A stretch of 64,000 bases of DNA from Mytilus californianus (lineage: Eukaryota > Mollusca > Bivalvia > Mytilida > Mytilidae). The DNA is taken from positions 25,921,732-25,985,731 of the forward strand of contig NW_026262668.1 of assembly GCF_021869535.1 (NCBI RefSeq). The letters run 5' to 3'. Of the stretch, positions 11,220-23,480 are shown piece after piece. Under the pieces are notes generated by a model, which saw nothing but the letters and a program-made list of their open reading frames with translations, had not been told where the DNA came from and did not search any database. Within the stretch, counting starts at the first letter, position 1, and every line of letters starts with the position of its first letter. Position numbers and translations under genes: made by a program.

Positions 11220-12480
11220 CAGTTTTGAAATAATGATTGGAAATTTTTCTTGTATTTTATAACAATAATGTAAAAATATTTGACTAATTCAAAAATGATA
11301 AAACGAACAATTATACAGAAACTAAAGTTATTTTTAAAAGAGAAAACGGCAATTGCGGTTATAACTTTCTTTCAATTTTGTTTCTGTTTTCTTATTATGA
11401 AACTATAAAAATCGAATTTTCACCTAAAATGTACTCAAGTACGAGTGTATGCTTTAATACTTCAAAATAAATAATTTCAGTAAATATTATTTGTGTTGAT
11501 CACAAAATGTTTCTAAGTAGAAAATTATTATTCTAATTATTATACATTTGATTGATGATCAAAGGTAACTGTTTTTTATCTATTTTTTTTAAATGAATGG
11601 GTTGTCTTTTATTTTGTCTGACAATAACTACTCTTTGATTTTGCATTTACAGCAAAGAATATTCCTTTTTTGTCTTAATAATGTAAAAGTATCCAATTAA
11701 TTCCACAATGATAAAACAAAAAACAATAAGACAAACAGTAAAGTTTGTTTTATTAGAAAAAGCGGAAATTGCAATTATAATTTTCCTTCTTTTTTTTTTG
11801 TTTGTTTGGTTATATATTTTTTTCATCAACTGAGACATACAAGAAAATTGGATTGGATTAAAAAAATATACAATATCGCCTTATGTCCTGTTACTTTCTG
11901 GCAATGCAATTTGTGTTTTTGTGTTTGTTTGTTTGTTTGTTTTTTTTTTGTTGCAATTCTTTTCTTCTGTAAAAATTATGTTCATTGAGGAAATAAGTTA
12001 TTCTAAATATAAGCTACCCCCCCCCCTCAATTTAATAAACCTTATTATTTATACGATACAAAGTTATTTATATTTTATTTCACATTGGGAATTTTAATTG
12101 TTTCCAAAGAGTTTGAATTCGTGTGATGAGGTAACCATTCAACTTCCTGTGTACAAGGTGTCAATCTAAACTCATTAGAATATGTTGTGATTTACCTGGT
12201 AATCAAATAATTCCCACCTAATATACATGTCATACTGTGAAATTATATGTCTCGGAGACATGGTTGTGTATATTCAAATGAGAATTTAATTGCCATTTTA
12301 TTCAAAACTTTTAATCTTAAAAATTAATTACTTCGTTAAATATTATGTGTGTTGATCAAAAATTGTTTTCGAAGTAAAAAATAATTTTGTATTTATTGAT
12401 GGTATGCCATTAAATGGATTGCTTACGTAAGAAAAAAAAAACAATAAATTTTAACTTTATCGCTTTATTTTAGTGATATA
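11220..12480. repeat. Diverged local duplication
   Basis: 11240-11400 ('caataatgtaaaaatattt', then 'aatgataaaacgaacaat', then 'cggcaattgcggttataa') recurs in decayed form at 11670-11800. 11455-11560 ('taaatattatttgtgttgat') recurs at 12330-12400. The stretch also has a (GTTT)n run at about 11924-11945 and a C-run near 12007. No coding signal. Confidence 0.5.
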
Positions 12481-12817
12481 AGAATATATATCGTTACAGA
12501 AATGTGCCGAAATGTATAGAGATAATAAATAAAACAGTGGCCATAAATCAGTGACCATTTCACGACGCTTTAAATCACTTCACAACATGAACATCTCTTT
12601 TTTATGTGCCATTCTAAATAACAAATTATATTTTGTTTCGTTTAATACTTGAACAATAAAACGTTTTTGGCAATCGTTTTAAATAAATCTGTAAATTTAC
12701 ACATTCGTTGACATCTTTAACCCCAAACCTCGCAAAACTCGTAATATCTCGTGGAGTCCTGTATTTAGGCAAAATCATAAGGAAAAATCTAAGAGATTCT
12801 AATCCCGTTAGTATAAT
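12481..12817. other. No recognised gene
   Basis: Lead-in to the large tandem repeat. Nothing recognised. Confidence 0.35.
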
Positions 12818-13018
12818 AGTCCCAGGAAAACCTTAATGTATGTTGCAGTACCAAAAAAATATTACTAATATAAAGATATAGTTTAATTTTGTAAACACGT
12901 CTTCTGATTGGCTTAAAAGTTTTTGTCTATCAGCTCATAGACATGATTTTGTCATTTAACCGTGATGTCAGCAACGTTTTTTCATGTTTAACTCAGTAAA
13001 ATAAATTTAGAATAAATT

Positions 13019-13169
13019 ATAAGGAGTGATTGTAATATTGTTTTCTGTTTATTCGAAATAACCTCTAAAATGTGGTGCACACTTTTTCATAACCGCATAG
13101 GATTATTCAAAAGTGTGCACCACATTTTTGAGGTTATTTCAAAGAGACAGAAAAAAAGTCACTCCTTAA
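13019..13169. repeat. Foldback in unit 1
   Basis: A near-perfect hairpin: 'taaggagtg', 'tctgtttattcgaaataacc' and 'aatgtggtgcacactttt' on the left are mirrored by aaaagtgtgcaccacatttt, then 'gaggttattt' and 'cactcctta' on the right. This copy has one outer and one inner stem. Confidence 0.85.
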
Positions 13170-14308
13170 ATAAGCGTACAAAATATTCAGATTCTTTAGT
13201 AGTGATAAATCATAATTTATTCATAATTGATCAATTTTCTTGTATGAGAAAGGGCTATTTTTATACCAGACAATACACTTTTATTCATACATCAGGATTC
13301 TCTTTTTATAAAAAAAGTTAAATGAGAAAATGATAAATGACGTTATGTGTTACAGTAATTGAATTTTTTTCTTAATCAGTTGGACCAAAGCTAATTAATT
13401 ATGCAAGAATGTATTCCACGTCACATGCGATAGACCTTCTTCAAGCACGTGTATACAAATACGAATTTAAAAGAAATGATTAAATTTTCATTTCAGTTTT
13501 AAAATTCAAATCATATCATTTGCTTAACAAACTCTTTGTGACGATTTTTACCAACTAGTTGATTTAATGCACTATTAAAAGTGTTGCATGTAATCAGAAA
13601 GGTTGACAAGGCATATATAAGTTGTGTCCGTAATTGTTATCATAGAACTTTTGAATTTAGAAAATATTTTAAATGCTTTCGACTGAAAAACTTTGATAGA
13701 TTTATAAATAGTATATCAGTATTCTAAAACATAGTTGGTTTGATGTATGAAATAAGTTGTGTATGCCTGTTGTGGCGGTTTTTACTATATTGTTTTAGTT
13801 TGTTATGCCATTTTTATTCTGGTGTGTACCCTCTATATTTGGCTATGTAGGATGGCCGACCATATTTGTTTATAGGTAAACCTGATTTTTCATGTGATTG
13901 TTAGGCTTTTGAAACTTTGTTACCAATTTGAGTTCATTCAGGCGTAGAAACTCATCTACCGGCAAAACTATTTCCCTATATTAATCGGTGTTATATACCT
14001 TTTTTTTTAAAGCGAATTCGTGAAAGTTGTTGGTTAAATCCTATTTTTTTGTTTGTTTGCTCATAAAAGGTGCAATATTCCCCTTATATTGAAAGTATGT
14101 ATAATGCTTCTTATCAGACTATGAATTGTTTCATTGTTTGCTTTTTAAGCGCTAGCTAGTCGCTAAAGCACGTTGTTTTAAGATATTTTGTGACAGGCCA
14201 CTTAACTCCTAGAATTGATTCCTTATGGAAGGATACGCTAAAACCTTCATTTTTACAGGCTGCAAAAATTACACTTTAATGAAGTTTTGGAAATACGTCT
14301 TTTTAATC

Positions 14309-14395
14309 GAGCGTCACTGATGAATCTTTTGTAGACGAAATATGCATCTGGCGTCAATATCGTAAACCTGGCATCTATGATGAGTTAATAACGAC
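14309..14395 (+). repeat. Dispersed repeat with hammerhead-like core, unit 1
   Basis: The core is GAGCGTCACTGATGA, ATCT-TTTGT-AGAC, GAAATATGCATCTGGCGTC. The CTGATGA and GAAA boxes are intact; the first helix pair is mismatched. Confidence 0.7.
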
Positions 14396-14509
14396 TTGTT
14401 TTTTTAGTAACGTTGCCGGTCTTTCCAAGAGTCAACATGAAACAATACATTGATACAGAAGTATAATCGATTCACATTTTTCGAATTGGCCGCTTCATAA
14501 ACTTACGGT

Positions 14510-14850
14510 ATATATGTGTCACAGATGACCTCGAATATATCCGATGCAGTATTCCTATCTGCTTTTGGTATTGTTTCATCACTATGATTTATTTTTGTTA
14601 TTTCATTTGCCATAAGAAAAGCGACGAATGATTCTAATGAAGCAGGAACTGCGTACCCTTTGAACGCTCCTTAATTCATTGACGATTTTTTGTGGGGTTC
14701 GTATTGCTCAATCTTTATTCGTATGTGTGGTGATTTCAAGATTGTTTAACGTTTTTTTTTCGAATTTTCTTTTTTGACCACAGTAGTGTGCGTTTTCTTC
14801 GACTTATGGATAAAATGCGTCTTAGAATGTTCTTTGTTTTATGCTGTTAT
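14510..14850 (+). repeat. 'gtggggttcgt' dispersed family, unit 1 beta copy
   Basis: Contains 'cacagatgacctcgaat', 'gcaggaactgcgtacccttt', 'tttttgtggggttcgt' and 'ttcttcgacttatgg'. It is an older relative of the copies at 20.0 and 24.8 kb. Confidence 0.7.
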
Positions 14851-15099
14851 GATTCTTATGTAAAAAAATGACTGTGTTTTAGGAATATGATACTTGTTTT
14901 CCATTCGATTGATTTTGCCATTTATTAAGTGACCCTGTTTTGCATTTTCCTTGGAGTTTATTAATAATACATACTACACAGATACGTACCAATTATCAGG
15001 TTGTATTAGTGTATTTTGTATGATAGAAACAAGTGTTTTCTTTGGTTCACCAGCAAACTGAGGATGACTTGTTGAGTTCTGGTCAAACTTGTCAACGTC

Positions 15100-15300
15100 G
15101 GTTCATTCATTATGACGTCGGTGATATGTCCGGGTAAAAGTTATTAGGGCCGGGTCAACATATTTGACGTCACAAAGCCGTGATGTGCAATGTTATAAAC
15201 AGCTGAGCAGAGTGATAGAGCCAGTGGGACGGCCGATAAACAATTTTATAAAGAGTAGAGCAGACTGGTACAGACAGTGGGACGACCGATAAATAGTGAA
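15100..15300 (+). promoter_or_regulatory. Promoter-like block in unit 1 gamma (CRE, TATA)
   Basis: A perfect TGACGTCA lies near 15164, a second ATGACGTCGG near 15111, and TATAAA near 15193, followed by two tandem copies of a block of about 50 bp (gtgggacggccgataaac and gtgggacgaccgataaat). The layout looks like a Pol II core promoter with a cAMP-response element; whether it is used is unknown. In unit 3 the CRE is kept but the TATA motif is altered (ttattacc). Confidence 0.4.
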
Positions 15301-16184
15301 ATCATTTCTTAAAATACTGCGAAACATTTCATTTTGATTTATTAAGTGGTATTGCCATAAAGAGCGTTTTAAATGTAATATGTATTAGGTTTTGGATGGA
15401 TTTTCAAGTATTGTGACTTCAAGCATCACATAAATGCACGAAACAGGTTAAACCGTATACAGTTATAGTTACCACATTAATTACTCAAAACAATGAGTTT
15501 TGATTTATTTGAAATTTGAGATATACGACCATCTGCACTATAAGAACAATATACTTATCTAAAGTAATAAAATTCCAAAGTGATGGATATTAGACTGATC
15601 AATCTATGTTTATTATACATTATATTTTTTAGGTTTTGTTACTACAAATTATCTCTTTATGTTTTTTTTTGTTTTTTTTTCTCGTAAAATTATAACCTGA
15701 AATATATCAGCCACTTGTGATTCATTAAAAGTATCTGTGTATCAAACAAATATTTCAAATAAAATTATCTTCTGCACAATGAAAGGTAAGATATTCAAGT
15801 TGTTTTATTAAAACATGTTGTTTTTAATTTTGAAGGGCCAAAACTATTTTTTTCAAAATTAAGTGAAATTTAGGAGGAAATCAAATGTGTTAACTCGTCG
15901 ACTTACTGCACCTGGTTTTGCTCTTTTTTATGTTCATGCGATTCCCGCAGTTTCTGTTTGTTAGCGTTATTTGTCTCTTTAGTCCAAGGCAAACCTTAAT
16001 GTATGTTGCAATACCCAAAAAATATTACTAATATAAAGATATAATTTAATTTTGGATGTAACACGTCTTCTTATTGGCTTAAAAGTTTTTGTCTATCAGC
16101 TCATAGACATAATTTTGTCATGTGACCGTGATGTCATCAACGTTTTTTCATGTTTTACTCAGTAAAAAAAGATTAGAATAAATT

Positions 16185-16397
16185 ATAAGGAGTGTTTGTA
16201 ATATTTTTTTCTGTTTATTCGAAGTAACCTAACCTAAAAAAATGTGGTGCACACTTTTTAATAACCGCAGAGGGTTATTCAAAAGTGTGCCCGATATTTT
16301 TTAGGTTATTTCGAACGCAGCGAGTTATTCAAAAGTGTGCACCACATTGTTGAGGTTATTCCGAATAGACAGAAAAAAATACAGTCACTCCTTAAAT
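16185..16397. repeat. Expanded foldback in unit 2
   Basis: Same outer stems as in unit 1, but the right inner arm (aaaagtgtgc plus 'ggttatttcgaac') is present twice, the copies separated by 'gcagcgagttattc'. The first copy is decayed (cccgatatt). Confidence 0.8.
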
Positions 16398-17420
16398 AAG
16401 CGTACAAAATATTCAGATTCCTTAGAAGTGATAAATCATAATTTATTCATAATTAATCAACTTTCTTGTATGAGAAAGGGCTATTTTTATAACAGACAAT
16501 ACATACACTTTTATTCATACATTAGGATTCTCTCTTTATATAAATAGCCTAAATGAGAAAATGATTCATGACGTTATGTGTTTCAGTAATTGAAATTTTA
16601 TCTTAATCCGTTGAAGCACGTGTTTACAAATACGAATTTAAAAGAAATGATTAAATTTTCATTTCAGTTTTAAAATTCAAATCATATTATTTGCTTAACA
16701 AACTCTTTTTGACGATTTTTACCAATTAGTTGATTTAATGCACTATTAAAAGTGTTGCATGTAATCAGAAAGGTTGACAAGGCATATATAAGTTGTGTCC
16801 GTAATTGTTATCATAGAACTTTTGAATTTAGAAAATATTTTAAATGCTTTCGACTGAAAAACATTGATAGATTTATAAATAGTATATCAGTATTCTAAAA
16901 CATAGTTGGTTTGAAGTATGAAATAAGTTGTGTATGCCTGTTGTGGCGGTTTTTACAATATTGTTATAGTTTGTTCTGCCATTTTTATTCTGGTGTGTAC
17001 CCTCTATATTTGGCTATGTAGGATGGCCGACCATATTTGTTTATAGGTAAACCTGATTTTTCATGTGATTGTTAGGCTTTTGAAACTTTGTTACCAATTT
17101 GAATTCATTCAGGCGTAAAAACGCGTCTACCGGCAAAACTATTTCCCTATATTAATCGGTGTTATATACCATTTGTTTTGGAAACGAATTCGTGAAAGTT
17201 GTTGGTTAAATCCTATTTTTTTTTTTTGCTCATAAATGGTGCAATATTCCCCTTATGTTGAAAGTATGTTATATGCTTCTTATCATACTATGAATTTTTC
17301 ATTGTTTGCTTTTTAAGCGCTAGCTAGTCGCTAAAGCACGTTGTTTTAAGATATTTTGTGACAGGCCACTTAACTCCTAGAATTGATTCCTTATGGAAGG
17401 ATACGCTAAAACCTTCATTT

Positions 17421-18125
17421 TTGTTTTTTTGACTATGATAATTGATTTATTGGTCTAAAGCTGTTACAATAACCTTTTTGCTACAGCTTTCACAAACAAG
17501 GTACCCTGGTGTATTAATATCTTTAAGAACAGGGTGTTTTAAAGATAAGTTTTACTTTATAATTGTTAGCTAATTACAAATCAGATGTATTATAATGTAA
17601 ACATATATCATTGCAAATTATTTAAATTTGTATTTACGTATTTTTTTTTCCGGATTTGACCTTTACTTTTCCATCCTTATACAATCTACCAGACACATAT
17701 TTTACTCGTTTAGAAAAATAGTGCGTGTGTCCAGTGTGATCAAATAATCGTAATCTGACATGATTGAAGGATAAAATAGTGCATGTGTTAATCTTATTGA
17801 TTTTTGATTATAATCAAAAGGTGAGGTATTATATGTTTCTTGTTATTGAAATAGAATTTTTTATTGTATTTCATACTATTTCGTGAATTTTGTATTATGA
17901 TTTAAAGTTTTAAAATATGTGTAATTTAAGGTTTTTCTTAACGGACGCAGAGGTGTCATATTTAAATTTGCACGTGCAGTATCTCATTTTATGGATACAT
18001 TAGTTATTATTCTATACATGATGCTTCACAACTATATATGTATTTGTATATATTTTTTTTAATCTAGCACATTTTACAGAAATTTTTGAAATTTGCGACT
18101 TAGATTACTTTTGCGTTTTTTCATA
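17421..18125. other. Unit-2-only insertion or ancestral segment
   Basis: About 0.7 kb between 'aaaccttcatttttg' and 'gctgcaaacattaaacttta' that is absent from units 1 and 3. No inverted ends, poly-A tail or open frame were recognised. Confidence 0.6.
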
Positions 18126-18175
18126 TGCTGCAAACATTAAACTTTAATGAAGTTTGGAAATACGTCTTTTTATTA

Positions 18176-18260
18176 GAGCGTCACTGATGAATCTTTTGTA
18201 GACGAAATATGCATTTGGCGTACAAAATCGTAAGCCTGGCATCTATGATGAGTTAATAAC
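18176..18260 (+). repeat. Dispersed repeat with hammerhead-like core, unit 2
   Basis: Intact CTGATGA and GAAA boxes around ATCT-TTTGT-AGAC, then TATGCATTTGGCGTAC. Confidence 0.7.
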
Positions 18261-18369
18261 GACTTGTTTTTTTAGTAACTATGCCGGTCTTTCCAAGAGT
18301 CAACATGAAACAATACATTGATACAGAAGTATAATCAATTCACATTTTCAAATTTGCCGCTACATACAA

Positions 18370-18720
18370 TTACGGTATATATGTGTCACAGATGACCTCG
18401 AATATATCCAATGCAATATTCCTATCTGCTTTCGGTATTGTTTCATCACTACGATTTATTTTTGTTATTTCATTTGTCATAAGAAAAGCGACGAATGATT
18501 CTAATGAAGCAGGAACTACGTACCCTTTGAACGCTCCTTAATTCATCGACGATTTTTTGTGGGGTTCATATTGCTCAATCTTTAGTCGTATATGTGGTGA
18601 TTTCAAGATTGTTTTTTCGGAATTTTCATTTTTGACCAAAGAAGTGTGCGTTTTCTTCGACTTATGGAAATAACGCGTCTTAGAATGTTCTTTGTTTTAT
18701 GTTGATGTAAAAAATGACTG
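18370..18720 (+). repeat. 'gtggggttcgt' dispersed family, unit 2 beta copy
   Basis: Parallel to 14510-14850 and 23150-23480, with shared point changes and small deletions. Confidence 0.7.
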
Positions 18721-20019
18721 TGTATTAGGAATATGATACTTATTTTCCATTCGATTGCTGTGTTTGAGCTATTGATTGTGCCATTTATTAAGTGATCCCG
18801 TTTTGAATTTTCCTTGCAGTTCGGTATTTTTAATTTCTAACTTCATTATTTTTAACTTCTCCATAATCTGGAATGAAATTCAGCCTATGAAGTTAGTCTT
18901 TCCTTATACCCAAGTTTATTAGACTTTAAAACATATTCTAAATGAATCAAACATGTCACATAACACATGAATATTTTTTTTTTTCTAAAAGTGTAAACGA
19001 TCGTTTTTTTAAACATTTCTAACAGTTTGTTGATTATTTGTTTTACCCCGGGGAGTAAAAGATATACAGGAAAAAAAACCACCAAAAATGAATTTCAACA
19101 AATGCTTAGCTTAGTAAAAGATTGTTCGTTCGTCCGATGCACTATGTATGGATTTACCTTCATTCGACACGCTTTAACATAAATATTTGGAAAGTCAAAA
19201 ATGTATCAATGCAAAGAATCGTTAGGAGCTAGATGACAAACCTCTATCCCAAAAAAATATCCAAATTCATCCAAGATAATTTTACTTGGGGGAGTTAGAA
19301 TCTTGGCTTTTCTTTAAATTTCTTAATCTATCAAAGGCAAATTGTAGAAAAACCTGTTAAAGATCATGACAGTACCGCTTGAAATTCTTTGACAGTGACC
19401 ACATGATTCAAAGGTTTAATGTTTTGGTACATTTTGACTTTTTTAAATTTTAAACCACAGGAATCACATTTGATAAGATGTATCCTCAATGATTGTTTCA
19501 TGACAACTGATATCTAAAAATTTACAAACTTTAACATAACATTACTCTTTTATCCACTTTTTCGAGCTTGGTTTTATTTTACAGATTTTTGAAATTGATT
19601 CGACAAAACATTAAAGATTTCACACTAATTTTTTAATTAAGCATCTTTTATTTTTATCCATCTGATATATAAGAACACTTAGCAATTAAGGGCAGCTGAC
19701 TTGGTGGTTACTGATATTATGACAGATCAAACTCAGATGAGGAACTTCCAACAAAGGTACATTAAGACTTATTTTGTATGAGGGTCTGGATCGGGGTCTT
19801 CATTTTCTGTATTCTTCATTTTTATAGGGCCTTTTTTTCTCAATTCTTAATTTGCTTCGCTCATTATTCTCTAGTCTTTAACTCTATCTAAACACAAGGA
19901 AACAGTCAGTAGATTTGTAAGACTGTAACTTTTAAGCTATTGAACCAAGAGTTCTAAGTGGTGAAGTTGGCATCATCCCTTCGTAAATTTTTCAGACGCC
20001 ATCACAAGTTGGTTGACCG

Positions 20020-20385
20020 TTATGGAATATCCGTTTCACAGATGACAACGGATATGTTCCAATTGTCGTAACTACAATCCCGTCCCCGTTTCCCCGAATG
20101 TGACTTACAAATTAGACTTATCACCAGATTTGTATTAACATGAGCAGCACGAAGGGTGCCACATGTGGAGCAGGATCTGCTTACCCTTTCGAGGCACCTG
20201 AGATCACCCCCAGTTTTTGGTGAGGTTCGTGTTGCTCGGTCTTTAGTTTTCTATGTTGTGTTTTGTGTACTCTATTTTGTATGGTTGTCTTTTTCTGTTT
20301 AACCATGGCGTTGTGTGTTTATTTTCGACTTATTAGTTTGAATGTCTCTTTGATATCGTCCGCTTCTCTTTTAGCGTAGAAGGAG
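20020..20385 (+). repeat. 'gtggggttcgt' dispersed family, unit 2 delta copy
   Basis: Better conserved copy: 'acagatgacaacggatatg', 'gaagggtgccacatgtggag', 'gagatcacccccagttttt', 'ttagttttctatgttgtg', 'accatggcgttgtg', 'cgcttctcttttag'. I recognise this as a high-copy mussel repeat. It has no intact long frame. Confidence 0.8.
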
Positions 20386-20711
20386 GACAGAAATATAACT
20401 ATAAGACTTAGTGTTAATTATAAACGAACAATGTTAAATTTAATGATTTCTTAACTATTTTTTTTAATCACAACAATTATCGTTATATAATAAATAATAG
20501 GTAAACATGGTAAAGGTGAAGCAATAATTTTACACAATAAATTGCACAGGTTCAATAACAATGACCAGATAAATAGTGAAATCATTTCTTAAAATACTGC
20601 GAAACAATTCATTTTGATTTATTAACTGGAATTGCCATAAAGTGCGTTTTAAATGTAATGTGTATTAGGTTTTGGATGGATTTTCAAGTATTGTGACTTC
20701 AAGTATCACTG

Positions 20712-20873
20712 AACTAGTATACATATTTGTTTAGGGGCCAGCTGAAGGACGCCTCCGGGTGCGGAAATTTCTCGCTGCATTGAAGACCCATTGGTGGCCT
20801 TCGGCTGTTGTCTGCTCTATGGTCGGGTTGTTGTCTCTTGGACACATTCCCCATTTTCATTCTCAATTTTATT
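20712..20873 (+). repeat. 'gaagacccattggtggcc' dispersed element inserted in unit 2
   Basis: Units 1 and 3 run directly from 'caagcatcac' to 'aatgcacgaaac'. Unit 2 instead holds about 160 bp beginning 'aactagtatacatatttg', with 'gccagctgaaggacgcctcc', 'gaagacccattggtggcc' and 'gggttgttgtctcttg', ending 'attctcaattttatt'. The comparison gives an approximate empty site. Confidence 0.75.
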
Positions 20874-21619
20874 AATGTACGAAACAGGTTATACCGTATA
20901 CAGTTATAGTTACCACATTAATTACTCAAAACAATGAGTTTTGATTTATTTGAAATTTGAAATATACGACCATCTGCACTATAAGAACAATATACTTATC
21001 TAAAGTATTAAAATTCCAAAGTGATGGATATTAGACTGATCAATCTACGTTCATATTACATTATATTTTCATGGTTTTGTTACTACAAATTATCTCTTTA
21101 TGTTTTTTTTTTGTTTTTTTTTTTGTAAAATAATAACATGAAATATATCAGCCACTTGTGATACAATAAAAGTATCTGTGTATAAAACTAATAAATAAAA
21201 TTATCTTCTGCACAATGGAAGGTAAGATATTCAAGTTTTTTATTAAAACATGTTGTTTTTAATTTTGAAGGGCCAAAACTAGTTATTTCAAAATTAAGTT
21301 TAATTTAGGAGGAAATCAAATGTGTTAACTCGTCGACTTACTGCACCTGGTTTTGCTCTTTTTTTATGTGCATGCGATATCCGCAGTTTCTGTTTGTTCG
21401 CGTTATTTGTCTCTTTAGTCCAAGGCAAACCTTAATGTATGTTGCAATACCCAAAAAATATTACTAATATAAAGATATAATTTAATTTTGGATGTAACAC
21501 TTCTTCTGATTGGCTTAAAAGTTTTTGTCTATCAGCTCATAGACATAATTTTGTCATTTGACCGTGATGTCATCAACCTTTTTTCATGTTTTACTCAGTA
21601 AAAAAAATTAGAATAAATT

Positions 21620-21825
21620 ATAAGGAGTGATTGTAATATTTTTTTCTGTTTATTCGAAATAACCTAAAAAAAAATGTGGTGCACACTTTTTAATAACCGC
21701 AGAGTGTTATTCAAAAGTGTGCACCATATTTTTAGGTTATTTCGAACGCGGCGGGTTATTCAAAAGTGTGCACCACATTGTCGAGGTTATTCCGAATAGA
21801 CAGAAAAAATACAGTCACTCCTTAA
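21620..21825. repeat. Expanded foldback in unit 3
   Basis: Like unit 2, with two right inner arms (gtgtgcaccatattttt and gtgtgcaccacattg) separated by 'gaacgcggcgggttattc'. The duplication of the arm therefore predates the split of units 2 and 3. Confidence 0.8.
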
Positions 21826-22940
21826 ATAAGCGTACAAAATATTTAGATTCTTTAGTAGTGATAAATCATAATTTATTCATTATTAATCAATTTTTTTGTA
21901 TGAGAAAGGGCTATTCTTAAACCAGACAATACAATGTTATTCATACATTACGATTCTCTCTTTATATAAATAGCCTAAATGAGAAAATAATTCATGACGT
22001 TATGTATTACAGTAATTGAAATTTTATCTTAATCCGTTGGACCAAAGCTAATTAATTATGCAAGAAACTCAATGTTTCCCACCTCACCTTCTTAGACCTT
22101 CTTGAAGTATGTGTTTTCAAATACGAATTTAAAAGAAATGATTAAAATTTCATTTCAGTTTTAAAATTCAAATCATATTATTTGCTTAACAAACTCTTTT
22201 TGACGATTTTTACCAATTAGTTGATTTAATGCACTATTTAAAAGTGTTGCATGTAATCAGAAAGGTTGACAAGGCATATAAGTTGTGTCCGTAATTGTTC
22301 TCATAGAACTTTTGAATTTAGAAAATATTTTAAATGCTTTCGACTGAAAAACATTGATAGATTTATAAATAGCATATCAATATTCTAAAACATAGTTGGT
22401 TTGATGTATGAAATAAATTGTGTATGGCTGTTGTGGCGGTTTTTACAATATTGTGTTGTTTTGTTGTCATTTTTATTTTGGTGTGTACCCTATATATATT
22501 TGGCTATGTAGGCTGGCCGACCATATTTGTTTATAGGTAAAACCTGATTTTCCATGTGGTTGATTGGCTTTTGAAACTTTGTTACCAATTTGAGTTCATT
22601 CAGGCGTAGAAACTCATCTACCGGCAAAACTATTTCCCTATATTAAACGGTGTTATATATCTTTTTTTTTAAAAACTAATTCGTGAAAGTTGTTGGTTAA
22701 ATCCTATTTTTTTGCTCATAAAAGGTGCGATATCCCCCTTATGTTGAAAGTATGTAAAATGCTTCTTATCATACTATGAATTTTTTCATTGTTTGCTTTT
22801 AAAGCGCTAGCTTGTCGCTAAAGCACTTTGTTTTAAGATATTTTGTGACAGGCCACTAAACTCCAAGAATTGATTCCTTGTAGAAGGATACGCTAAATAT
22901 TAAACTATGAAGAAGTTTTGGAAATACGTCTTTTTAAATC

Positions 22941-23030
22941 GAGCGTCACTGATGAATCTTTTGTAGACGAAACATGCATCCGGCGTACAAAGCTTAAGCC
23001 TGGCATCGAATGATGAGTTAATAACGACTT
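22941..23030 (+). repeat. Dispersed repeat with hammerhead-like core, unit 3 beta
   Basis: CTGATGA, ATCT-TTTGT-AGAC, GAAACATGCATCCGGCGTAC. Core boxes intact. Confidence 0.7.
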
Positions 23031-23149
23031 GTTTTTTTTTAGTAATGTTGCCGGTCTTTCGAAGAGTTAACATGAAACAATACACTGATACAGAAGTATA
23101 ATCGATTAACATTTTCGAATTTGCCACTACATAAGAGTACGGTATATAT

Positions 23150-23480
23150 GTGTAACAAATGACCTCGAATATATCCGATGCAATATTCCTATCTGCTTTC
23201 GGTATTGTTTCATCATTACGATTTATTTTTGTTATTTCATTTGCCATAAGAAAAGCGACGAATGCTTCTAATGAAGCAGGAACTGCGTACCCTTTGAACG
23301 CTCATAAATTCATCGACGATTTTTTGTGGGGGTTCGTATTGCTCATCGTATGTGTGGTGATTTCAAGATTGTTTAACGTTTTTTTCGGAATTTTCTTTTT
23401 TAACCACAGTAGTGTGCGTTTTCTTCGACTTATGGATTTAACGCGTCTTAGAATGTTCTTTTTTTATATGCTGTTATGAT
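23150..23480 (+). repeat. 'gtggggttcgt' dispersed family, unit 3 beta copy
   Basis: Same blocks as 14510-14850. The open frame of about 106 codons across it on the plus strand is a by-product and is broken in the sister units. Confidence 0.7.

Larger units (their letters stand above)
12818..15978 (+). repeat. Large tandem unit 1 (short form)
   Basis: First of three tandem copies. Block order: alpha (12818-14260), beta (14260-14957), gamma (14958-15978). Against unit 3 it lacks about 2.1 kb between beta and gamma: the sequence passes from 'ttccttggagtt' straight to 'tattaataatac'. All three units hold blocks such as 'ttggcttaaaagtttttgtc', 'tgtgtatgcctgttgtggcg' and 'aagcgctagct'. No open frame is shared over useful length, so I see the unit as non-coding. 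Confidence 0.9.
15979..21415 (+). repeat. Large tandem unit 2
   Basis: Blocks: alpha (15979-17420), a unit-2-only stretch (17421-18125), beta (18126-18820), delta (18830-20574) and a shortened gamma (20575-21415). At 20574 the sequence passes from 'atgaccag' into 'ataaatagtgaaatc', skipping the 25.33-26.06 kb part of unit 3; the shared GACC-GATAAA bases look like a microhomology deletion. Confidence 0.9.

Noticed and set aside
13070..21920. Homologous frames of 60-83 codons in the three large units
   Set aside because: They start inside the foldback, differ in length and break by indels between units, so there is no sign of protein-level constraint.
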